A stretch of 64,000 nt of DNA from Undaria pinnatifida (taxonomy: Eukaryota; Sar; Phaeophyceae; Laminariales; Alariaceae), in contig JABAKD010000025.1 in assembly GCA_012845835.1 (NCBI GenBank), positions 25,837,504 through 25,901,503 on the forward strand. The letters run 5' to 3'. Position numbers and translations under genes: made by a program. Under the pieces are notes generated by a model. That model had not been told where the DNA came from and made no database searches. It was given only the letters and a program-made list of their open reading frames with translations. Every line of letters begins with the position of its first letter. Positions within the stretch are counted from its first letter, which is position 1. Of this stretch, positions 1 through 11,300 are shown piece after piece.

Positions 1-51
1 TGGGGGGTGTGGTATCTTATGTGGGTGTGTTATCTTGTGTAGTTTACGGTA
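1..51. repeat. Right end of a TA-flanked inverted-repeat element (partial)
   Basis: The first bases closely match the right end of the complete element at 51088-52004: a G run, then variants of TGTGGTATCTT and TTATCTTGTGTAG, then TTACGGTA. The copy is cut by the window edge, so its other end cannot be seen. Confidence 0.7.
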
Positions 52-2208
52 TGATATAACTCTGCTTCTCTCTTTGTTGTTGATCTGGGTCAATCTACCG
101 AGCCGGGCGTGCGGCGATGCGGGCCCCGAGCTCCTGCTGAGTCCACGAGTGTACGTGTGGAGGTCTGCTGTGCATTATGCTCGCTGAGTCGCTAAGACAT
201 ACTAGGTGGCAGGGTTCGCGGTAAAGGAAGTAACGGCAACAGTATGTCGGGGGAGGGGGGTGGAGAACGAGCTACAACATAAGTAGTTGGCAGAAGAGAG
301 ATCTTGCTCGGTACGAACAATTGCAGTATCGAGCAGCATCACCGCAAGGCCTTCCACGCTGTGAAACATGCGCGGTAACAGTGACAAACTGACCATTTTT
401 TAGGGGGGTTGATGGTCAGCATAGGGTGCACCCCCAGGCTTTTTCAGCCAAATGGGAGAGGGATAGGGAAAACGAACCCGCAGGGGGTGCCCACGCGTGC
501 CCCAACCTTCCCCGAATCCAATTATGACGTGTGGTCAAGACGCCCACAGCGCACGCGCCCCTTTAAAACGGGGGGGAGCTAATTGCTTCCCTGCAGAAAC
601 ACAGCACGACATCACACGAGACTAAACCACACCGCAAATGTCCGCAACATGACGCGTTGTTAGTATCGGATTTTTTTATTTTGCAATGCTGTGTGTTCCG
701 TGTCCGCACGGTCACCTCGACCATGTACCCCCCGCCCCTCCCTCCCCCCTTTTCTCTCCCGTCCACCCTACCCCCCTTCCCCTCCCGCCCTCCCTCCCCC
801 CATTCCCTATCCCGCCTCCCCTCCCCCCTTTCCTCTCCCGCCTCCTCTCGCCTGCGGCCTCGCTCCCCGCGCTCCCACCCCCTCCTTGGTTCCAGCGCGG
901 TCCACACGGTAACGGCATCAAACCACACAGTGAAAGTCCACCAGTATCGCGTTGCATATGCTTTAAACAACGTTTTCAACGCTACGTCTTTTTTGTCCGC
1001 ACATGCACCTCGACCGTACCCCCCCCCCCCCCCCCCTGTGACCTCGCTCCCCTCGCCGGTACCCCCTCCTTGGTCCTAGCGTGGCCCACGTGGTGACAAC
1101 GTCCGTCGTAGCGGGGCCCACGCTACGCGTGGAGGCGGAAACGGAGGATGGAGAGTGGCGATGGCGCGGCGAGTTTCCCGCCAAGTGTGAGTGATCGCGA
1201 GGGTGGAGGTGGTGGTGGTGGTGATGCTGCTGATGATGATACTAATGATGGCGATGGTGATGATATTGATGATGGTGGTGATGCTGCTTGCTGCTGCTGC
1301 TATTGATGCTGCTCGTGCTGTTGCTGCTGCTATTGATGCTGCTCGTGCTGTTGCTGCTGCTGATGCTGCTTCAACAGTAGTATCAACGGTAGATGACATT
1401 GCGTGGATAGAGCAATCGCCCCTCTGCCCCACGCGACGGTTTTGCGTGGAATAGGACCGTCTACCAGAGCGCCCTTCCACACCCTCGTCGTGTCGAGACT
1501 CGTCCGTATCCTTTTCACCTTGAAGTCCCAAATACATCATTAGTCTATTTCTTGGGAACCACTACTTGGATTTAGAGTTGGGTACGCTCTTTTGTATAAG
1601 GGTTGAGAGTGTACGTGAGACGAGGTCTTGGCTACGCCGCGCAACCGAGGCATCACCGCGCGCCGTCCTGCCGTCCTGTTATATGAAACGAGCTGCAGAT
1701 GCGCCCGAATAGGTTTTGTTCAGCCCGCAAGCGACGCCGTACCAATAATCAGTCTGTTACGTGGCAACGCCCCTCATCCTCCGTCGAAATCCCTGGACTA
1801 AATGCAGCGGGCGACCGCGGAGTATCCCTCCCGTTTATCTGTGAAACCCTCCCCTGATTGTCAAATATGTCAGAAGAAGATAATTATGACCTGTGACAGA
1901 TGGCCGTCTAGACGTTTTATATTAGTTTTAGTGTTGGATGTCCTAAAGGTGTGACTGACGGCGCCCAAAACTGCCGACTCATGACGTATTGTTGATTGTA
2001 GTCCCCTTCCCCCCCCCCCCCCGCGCTCGTCACCGCGTCACTCAACGGCAACGGCTTTCTGCTCAGAATTTGACGGCACCACGCCAGAAAAAAAAGAAGG
2101 TATGAAACCGTGCCGTTTTTCAGTGAAACTCTCCCATGAGTGTGACCGCCTCCCGCCCCCTCCCCTCTCCTTCCCGCGCTTACGATCGTGTCGCTCCGGT
2201 CTACTCAG
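52..2208. other. Non-coding stretch with simple sequence, no gene recognised
   Basis: This stretch holds C-rich low-complexity tracts (about 720-880 and 1019-1037) and GAT/GCT trinucleotide repeats (about 1200-1375), which account for the long open frames on both strands. No exon for the missing N-terminal head domain of the CCDC61-like gene was found here. It is either intron 5' of the first visible exon or upstream intergenic DNA. Confidence 0.5.
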
Positions 2209-2336
2209 ACGTGGAAGGCATTACGCAAAAGACGGGGAGTGCGAAGAAATTCCCCGTGTTCGTGAAGATGCTGCTGACGGCCCTGGGCCATGGGAGTGAC
2301 AGCGTCTTCATCGACCTCCTTACCTACGCCGACCTC
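2209..2336 (+). CDS. CCDC61: CCDC61-like exon 1 (head domain)
   Basis: The acceptor is CTACTCAG and the donor is CTC/GTGAGC. The exon begins with two bases of a codon and ends on a codon boundary (42 codons). It encodes DVEGITQKTGSAKKFPVF and then SVFIDLLTYADL, matching the helix and strand before the last strands of the CCDC61 head. The previous exon must supply one base and lies outside what can be recognised here. Confidence 0.85.
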
Positions 2337-5300
2337 GTGAGCTTTTTCGCCGGTTTGAGGTGCAACGTGCCCCTTTCCTTTTTTTCGAACTCGCCGGCCA
2401 ACGGACCCTTCGTCGCCATTTAACCTTAAGATTCGTAGTAACACATTATTTCGATCGTGCGCACGCATGCATGGATGCATACCCTATGCTCCCTCCGCCC
2501 AGGAGGTACTCAAGGCTAGGAGAGCCGGCGTCGTTGGCGGCGACAGTGGAAACATCGCGCAGCAACATCGGCAGCAGCAGCAGCAGCAGGGGACAGGGGG
2601 GTTTGGAGGCACCACCAACAGCGGTGGCGGCGCCAGTGGTGGTAATGGTAGTGGTAACAACAAGCGGTATATGATACTGACCTACGCGGCGGAGTACGAC
2701 CGGGTGCACTACCCGTTACCCTTAGCGTGCGTCGCCTCACCGGAGAGGGAGGAGCCGGACAGGACCGCCGACAGCCCCGGGGAGGTGACGAAAAAACAAG
2801 CCGGACGCGACACTTTTTTTTTCACCCCTGCCGTTCGAATTCCGTCAGAACGCGCGATTGGTACGCCTGTGACTGGGCTGGTTGTAGCTGGCCGATTAAT
2901 TGTTAGCATGCGACGCGTGCTACGATAAAGGTGTTAGGGCATACCGTTTTTTGGCTAAACATGTTCCTGAATGAGCGGGGAGCTGCCTTGACCTTTAAGT
3001 CGTCGGGATTAACGTAGTTCTTGTCTTGCAACATGAGTGTTTTTTTTTATACCTAGGCTATGGGATTTTGGTCACCGGGATGCGCATGTCAATCGTTTGT
3101 TTCCAAAACCGGTTTGTTGCCTTAACAGGCAGCAACCAAAAAAAAAACAGCTCCTCGGTAGGTTAGGAGCCTAAGAACAAAAAATGCGCCACCTCTAGCG
3201 TACCACGTATCTGGCTGCTAATAGGTATCAATCTGTCCGTAAACGTAAGCAACATTTTATTGAAATGCTCATGTCCAAAGGTTGCTCATTTTTTCCGGGC
3301 GTAGTGGTATTTGACTACAGAGTTATCTATGGAGGGCCATGGTAAGCAGGGCCCGCGATATAGACCTGAACCTATACATTCCACTTATTTTACTGTTCAT
3401 GTTTTGTCCTGATTACCACGTTCACCCGAAAGAGTTGCGTGCGGAGTTCTTCAAACAAGGAAAAAAAAGTGTCAGACGATACACGCACAGCGGTATATTG
3501 GGGTGTTAAGAGTCGTATAAAATTTGTACGGGTAGGAATTGGGTATTCCTAGAAAACATATAAAGCTACTGCTGTAGCATTGAAACCGTCAAACGTCGCG
3601 AATACAGAGCCAACCCAACCCTCCAAAAATCAGCGAACAAAACTGGATAAGAAAATACGTTTTCCTATATACCAGGTACCATATATTTTTTGTTTTCTAG
3701 CCTGTTCGTTCTTGGGTGTGGTTGGCCTTGGGCTATGCTTGTCGTCGCTTTCAATTATACTTTTGCGTTTTATTCCACGCCAACAGCGGTTGCAAATCGC
3801 AAACACCCTAGTCGTTGGTTGGGTTGGAAATCGCAAACACTCTATTTACATTGGACGAAGGCGACAGCAGTGGTCACATTGTCGGCGCTCCGGTACCGGC
3901 AGCGCTGTGATTTGGCTGTACGTGGTGACTGTAAGTACCTTTTACTTGAGTAGCGGAGTAAAACCCAGCTGGCTGAGCTGGCTGACTTGGCCATGAGCCA
4001 CCCCACGGGTAAGAGTTGCACTTTTTGGCCCTAACTAGCGTTTCTGACCGGTTGAGCTCCTCAAGCTGTGGAACCGTGGGTTAGTACGATAATTCACGAG
4101 CACAATGGTTGTTTTTTGGACCAGCGCACAGAAATGCTGGTCGGGCTGCGTGAACGTATTGATTGTCTTGGAAGAAATTTATCGGGTGAGGTATTGAGCT
4201 TCTTCTCATGTTAGGCGCTCAGAAAATTCTTAGAGTCTTCTGCTGCGCCCCTATTAGCGTGGGATAACTTGTTGTGTATTAAGAAACACCACACGTCGAG
4301 TCACAAACACGCCTGTCAGATGCAAAGACGCGGAACTCCTCAATTTACAGCAAGCAACCAACTGCTGTAACTGCTGTAGTACCTATTGAGAGTAAACTAA
4401 CAGCTAGTCGGCGACTTACTATTAGTATAGTCAGCCACAAGTAAAGTGTACTGCAGTAGTGGTCCCTTGGTAGTGCCGGTATGTGCACTATAGAGAGAAA
4501 CACCGGCACTGCTCCTCAAACAACCACTACTCCGCACACTGCCACTACACGTCGTTCCCATCTGTGCGCAGTGATTTCACCGGCACTATATGGGACAATC
4601 GGCAATACTCAACCAGCGCTATATAGGGAGCTCTGTATAACCTAGCCAACTACTAACTGGTTGGCCGATTTACTATTAGTTTCTATTAGTACAGTCAGCC
4701 CTAGCGAACGCCGAACCGCATCTCGAGGCAATTTGTATGTAGCCACGGCGTTCGGGTTTTGATGCCAACTCGAACCCCCACCCCCGCCCCTCCCACGTTC
4801 ACATGTTTCATCATGAATGCCGCAGGAAAATGCGGAACTGCGACGAAAGGTAGATTTCCTCGCTGCAAGGTTAGCGGAGGCGGAAGCCTCGGCACGACGC
4901 AATGGACGGGGCGATGGGACGGATGTGGGGGAAGAAGGGAAAGACGGAGGCGGTGGGGGTGGGGGTGGGACGGAGGGTCCCGGGCTTAGAAGATTGCAGC
5001 GAGACTACGAGGAACTGCAGGCGAGCGATTTTTTGTTGGCTTGCAGCTTTCCCCCCCCCGGTTTTATACCGAGTTGTGGTGCGAAAGTCGCATAATTGGG
5101 CCCAAAGCATATGCCAGTTGGGTTCAAAATCGCTGAAGTACTAAACAAAACTGTACATAATTCATGCTTCATTTGAGCATACAGGAAACTAAAGTCAATT
5201 CATGCGAAGAAATATGCGAGCTTAGTCGGTCGAGCGGGTCGAAGGCCATTTTGTTGTCGTGGTGGTGTCCGCGCCCTTGACCTGTGGGAGGACGGGACTT

Positions 5301-8300
5301 GCACGCGCGGGCGGGTGTCGCGCATAGACCGGCACCGTGTTACCTAGCGTTATTTCCTTGTTGCCCGTGCGCTCGCGAGGCTTTTTGGCCGTTTCCATTG
5401 GTGAATGGATGCCTAAAACCCTGAATTCCTTACCGATGTGGCCATTGGCTTTCACTGATGCCGTTTCCCGGCCCGTATGATATAGTCCAGGTCGAACTGG
5501 ACAACCTCCGAGAAACACATCTTCGGTCGTGGCCAACTCTTGCTCTTGCGTTAGACTGTCTGGTTCACTATTTGCTCGTGATTTCAGCGGCGTATCGTAC
5601 TCCACTGCTGCTGCTACGGCCGCAGAACGCACGTCCCCCCCCCCCCTTCAGCCATAGTTGATAGGGCTGTATGGGAGAATATATCAAAAGGGCGAGCTGG
5701 AATAAGATGGGACAACGTAGTCGAGAAAATATGGCAGGGTTTCGGGGGAAGAGGTACTGTCTATAGAGAAGTTTGGCGGGCACAAAAAGGCAGAAGTGAA
5801 AGAAATAATAGAAGAAACGGAAAGGCTAGCGCAAAGCAATAAGGTGAAAGAGGAGAAGCACCTGGAGATTTACGGAGGGTTGGAGGAACATACTGGAATG
5901 AAAACGTATCTGCACGGCCTAATGGACTACGCGAAGAAGCTGAAACTGTGATTTCGTGTAGGGGACCTGGACCTACCAGAAAGAAGAAAGAGATATACCA
6001 GTATTCGGGAGGAGGAGGACGTGGCTACAAATATGTGCCCGTGTGGCACAACAACAGAGAGCAGGACTCACATAATAGGAGAATGTGAAATATACAAGGA
6101 GGAACGGGATGCGTTAGAGGAAGAGATGAGGAAAATGGACGTATGTGACATGGGAGAGTTTGGTAGACTAGAGAGTAGCGAGAAAACGATCGCTATCCTA
6201 GGAGATAGATGGTGGCCGCAGACGGCGAAGCGGGACGGGGATAGGACAAGCAAACAGTTTCTATGTAGTATATGGAAGAAGCGAAATGAGCGCCCACATG
6301 TTGGAGGTGTCTCTATTAGGAGTAGGAATGGTGCTCCGTCTCGAATGTGATGCGTGGTCAATGGTCAAATGACTGAGGCAAGCAACAAATGAGTACGCCC
6401 CCCCCCCCCCCCCCCCCCCCCCCCTCCATTGATGCATGGACGCCAATCAACTCTGAATTCCTTGCGGGTGTATATAGCGATTCGCACTCACTGATTACTA
6501 TATTCTGCCCCGTTTTGTGTATGGTCCAGGCTGAACTGAACGACCTCCGAGAAACACACGAGCGCCTTCAGATCGACTCTGCGGCCGAGATTCGTAAGCT
6601 GATACGTGAAGCTCGGGAAGCGACCAGGACGGCTCGTAGTGAGGCCTCAGCTGCCGCGGAGGAAGCGGATCAGGTGCTCCACCGCGTGCCTTTTTTTTTG
6701 TTTAATCGAGTATTTTTTTTTCTGTTTTTTTTAACTTCGGTTCAGAGTACTGCGGTTCGAACGGAAGCAGAAGATGGAGACCAGCATCGCCGTCACTTAT
6801 GTCCTCGTGTGACAGGCTACCGCTTTAAGATGTTACACCTGGTGCTAAGGATGTCGAGAGCAGATTGCTTTTTATCAGTACCAACACTTACGTACCCGTA
6901 TGTGCAACGGGAGATGCCCCGGGGCGGGGGGGGGTGGACTCAGTTTGTGCATGGCCGTAGTCGTATGACCATAGACCCTCGCATCCCTACTATGCCGGGA
7001 CGGAGCACTTCGGGTTTTCACCAACCAGGCAGACATTGCTTGCACCAAGCGCGAAGCGCTGTGAGGTGTTCGGTGAGTCGCATGAAGGGTGAACTGCATC
7101 CTTCCAAGAACCGCTCCGGGGAGGCTGGGGAACAAAGGACTACTAATAGCAAAGCGCGCACGCACCTCCTTCGCATTGCCCCCGCGCCCACGGTGCCGCC
7201 CTACGCTGATTTCTTTGTTTTTGCTGGTTTTTTTTTGTCTTTCAAGCATGCAGCGTCGCTGCGGGAGCAATTGGAGGACAGCGCGCAACGGCTGCGCCGA
7301 TCGAAGGACGAGCACCGCAGGGAGGTAGACCAGCTGAAGAAAGACCTTGCCAGGGTAAGAGATGAGAACCCGCGCCGTCCAAGCGTAGATTTTGGTAAGC
7401 AACCACGCCGTCAAACCAGCGCAGATTTGTGCAGGGCGGGGACACGGGGGTAAGGGCTCACCCCCCGCATCGTGTCGCGTCGGGTTCGCTCCGGATTAAT
7501 GGTTGCTTGGCCGCCTATGGCGTGCAACCCAGAACGTATCACTGCTTATTCGCCCACACCCTATTTTCGGGGGACATGTCCTGCTTCTACGTCGGGATTT
7601 TTTTTGTTTGCTCGTTTGCCTCGCGACAGAATGGACGCGAAATCGTGGGACGACCGAAAAAACATGTTCGTGTCCGTCTGCGCGCGCGCTTATGACATTC
7701 TCTCGCTCATAATTTGTCTCTACCGTCTCCGCGCTTGGTGCCTCCAACTTCAACATGGGCACCAGGAAAGAGTTACCAGCAGGGCCGCGCGCGCAAAAAT
7801 CCGAGAACTTTCTTCGCGTGGGACCGTCGCACCGGGCGTCAGGGCGTACGGCAACCCGCAACGGAGCGGTGGCGCGCGGTCAACGTCGGCGAGTCGGCGC
7901 GGTGGACTTGCTTCCTCTTCCTCGGCTGCTCGATCGCGCCGGTCTCCGAGTCCAGCCGCGAGGGTGCGAAGCGGCGGGGGAATGGTGGCCGGCTCCAGCA
8001 CAAGTCGGAGGTGAGGGGTGGGGTGGGGGGGTGTCGCGTGGTGCGTGTGTTATCGGGGGGGACGGACGGGAGGGGGGGGCGATGAAGCCATGTTCTGTCT
8101 CCGGGGCGTGCGGGTTTTTTGTGGGGGCGCTGTCTTCTGAAGAGGCTCGCGCGGACAAAGAGGACAGGATATATGTATGCATGTGTACAAGGTTCCCGTC
8201 CGGGAAGTAAGGGCCTAGGGCAGTGGCGTAAGGACGCATTATTTTTCACGACCGGACGCAATGACCATTTTTGTTTGTACATGATACAAAAAAAACTTGC

Positions 8301-11300
8301 TCGGACACATAATGAATTCGCATTTTACCCGCACGGTACTTCTTGGGTGTACTCAATAGCAGTACTTTTAGCACTTTTTGGGTATTCATACTTGTAATTC
8401 AAAGTCGTTTGCCCCCGAACACCGAAAAAGCTTACCGCATGAGGTGCACGGTGCGTATGGTACGACCTAAAACTTTCCCTGGTACTGCTGCAATTCCGTG
8501 TACGATGTGCCCGCCACAACGTTCGGGTGGAGATTTTTTTGTCGGGATGACGCAGCGGCAGCAGTGCGCAGTTGTCAAAAAATAAATTCGCTTCGGGCAC
8601 ATATCTTCGTGCTCACACCTTTGTCCGAAACGTTGGATGGGGTGGGCACAATTCGACCGTCGAGGTCACGATGCCGGAGGTTTGGGCGCGATCCGTGCAG
8701 TGTGTGCCTAAGGGAGTGGCGCCAGAACGAAACCCAAGCATCCAACATCTGACTTTCTGTGGGCAAATAAGATGTACCTGGTGGTAGTGAAAACTATGTT
8801 CTTGTCCGCAGCTCGAGAAGCGGAGTGTGGGGAGGCGCCCTCCCGGGTACGGTTCGCTCTCTCCCCGGCGTGGTGGAGAACCGTAAACAAGTGGTAATCC
8901 CATCAGTACGTGTCCAGCGCCAGTACTCGTACGACGCGGACTTTTTATACGAGCGACTCTTATGCAGTGAAATTTGCATGGTAAAAAATAAAAGAACGAA
9001 AGGTGAATTTTCAACAGGCAACAAAAACACAATCATCAGTTGTTCCGTGCGCCGTCTTTCTATTATCGTGGTTTTGATGTTTTATTCTTTGTTTCCTGTT
9101 GTTTCGTATCGAAATCAGCAATTTCAGAATAAGTTGTACTCTTTTTGTCTTGTTGAACCAGGTATTGAACTTCACGACGAGTGATACACGCCAGAATGGG
9201 CAATCATCCCCCTTCACCACCAGCTCGTCGCAGAGAGTGCACGGAATGAGGAACTGTAGGGCTTCTATTGTCGCTGAGACAGATAAGCCCTCTCTCATGG
9301 AGCATCAGCGCCTATATCCACTGCTGTTTGTTTTTTAGATTCAAGAAAATTACGCTGGATTGTTTCGATCGTCCGATTCAAAATCGTCCCCTCGTGGAGA
9401 CGAAAGCAACTCGCCTCAGCATAGCGAGGACTCGCCACGCGCACGTACATGATGTATCCTACTACTGCTGCTGTGCCGCAAGGTTGCACACGTAGCGTGC
9501 TGTCCTCATGTTGTCTGGTGCCTGTCATCTATGGCGTGAGCAAATCTCCGACACGTAACATCACCCCTCTGTTATGTACGTAAGAATACTGTCACTTTGG
9601 ACGTCAATGTAAGGATGGGTTGATACATAAATTACGATAATGTTTTTGTATACTATGGACATGCAATTGAGATGCGCACGTATCGGCAGCACAGCGGAAA
9701 TATGGGGTATGGTGGGGTGACAAATGCCACGCACCGATCAAAGAACCAGCTTCTACAAAAGCAGCCACACGCGCATAGAGCTGCAGGCTGCTGATGCTAG
9801 GGGGCTGGACCGCTGTTGCGCGGCGGGGTCGTAGCGTGGTGCCATCAGCGCCTATATATCCACTGCTGTTTGCATTTTAGAGTCTAAAAAAATTACGCTG
9901 GATTGTTTTATGATAATATTTCAAGGACGTCAGCCGTGAGTTCGACGAATTTCGGGTCAATCCTCATCTTTGCAAGCTGCGTTGTTGGTACTCGTAATAT
10001 ACTATGTGGGTGAGCTTTTTCTTAATGGGAGGGGTCCTATTCTTTTGTTTAAATATATATATATGTTATAAAGAATGAAAATACACTCCAGCTGTGAGAT
10101 CGAATATTTTGTCGAAACTCATCTTTGCAAGCTGTGTGTGATACTCCGATCGCGCGTATTACGGGTCGTGTGTCCTCATCAAGGATATAGGTCGGCGACT
10201 CCCCTTGCAACTACAGTGTAGCTATCAGGGTCAACAGGGTGATGTTAGGCAGTCTGTGCGCGGAAACTATAAAACCCGTTTCTGAGGGGAAAAAAAAGAC
10301 AGCTGTGGAAGGAAATGCACCCGTTTATCAAGTGAATCCTGTAAGTCGAATAACCGGTGAGGGGAGGGCGGAGATTTGCAGGACGTGGGGGCCTAGTTTT
10401 GATCAACAGGGAGCGGGGTTGGAGGGGGGGGGGAAGGGGGGGGAAGGGGGGGGGGGGCGGGGGGGGGGGGGGGGGGGCAGCTCAATTTGTGCGTGGAAAC
10501 TATAAATCCTTCCAGGGGATAAATGTGACAGTTTTGGGGAAAAAACAACAACAAAAAACACCAGTTTATCATGGGGGGGGTTGGGGCGGGGGGGGGGCGC
10601 GGGGGGGGCAGCTCTATCTGTGCGTGGAAATTATACATTCTGTCAAGAGGATAAATGTGACGGTTTTGGAAAGAATGCACCAGTTTATCATGTATATCCT
10701 GTAAATGGTACAATCAGTGAGTAGAGGGCGGAGTGTTCGAGGGGGTGGGGGTGGGGGTGGGGGGGAGGTGGGGGGTGGGAGAGGGGGGGGGGGGGGAGGG
10801 GGGGGGGGGAGGGAAGGGCTTTAGGTGGCATAGATGTAGGGGCTTGCTTTACGTGTGGTGCTAGGTCTAGGCGATGGTGCGGGTGGTGGGGAAGGAGGGG
10901 GCGTTCGGGGTGGGGGGCGGGGGCGGGGGGGGGGGGAAAGCATCGGCATGGATGGCTCTAGAAAGATAATGAGGTGATATCCAGTGCGTGAAGTGTTTAT
11001 TACTCTGGCGGATTTCGATATTAGGTGGGGCGTTTGAGCAAGGGAAAGCGAGAAGGGGGGGGGGGGGGGGAGGGTTTTTAAGGAGGTTTAGGTCACTTAT
11101 AATATTCTAATACACTCCGGCTGTGAGATCAAAGATATGTAGGGGCTTGTTATACGCGTGGTGCTAGGTCTAGGCGATCGTGCGGATGGTGGGAATAGAG
11201 GGCGTTGGAGGGGGGGGTTGAGTGGGGGGGGGGAAATAATGAAAACTACGTCATGGATGGTTAGAAAGATAATGACGTGATATCAACTGCGTAGAGGTGT

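Noticed and set aside
657-1096. Several overlapping open frames of 70-140 codons
   Set aside because: They are translations of C- and CT-rich low-complexity DNA, rich in Pro/Ser on plus and Gly/Arg on minus, with no domain or splice support.
1191-1540. Open frames of Met/Val/Ala or Thr/Ile repeats on both strands
   Set aside because: They come from GAT/GCT trinucleotide repeats and have no non-repeat coding portion.
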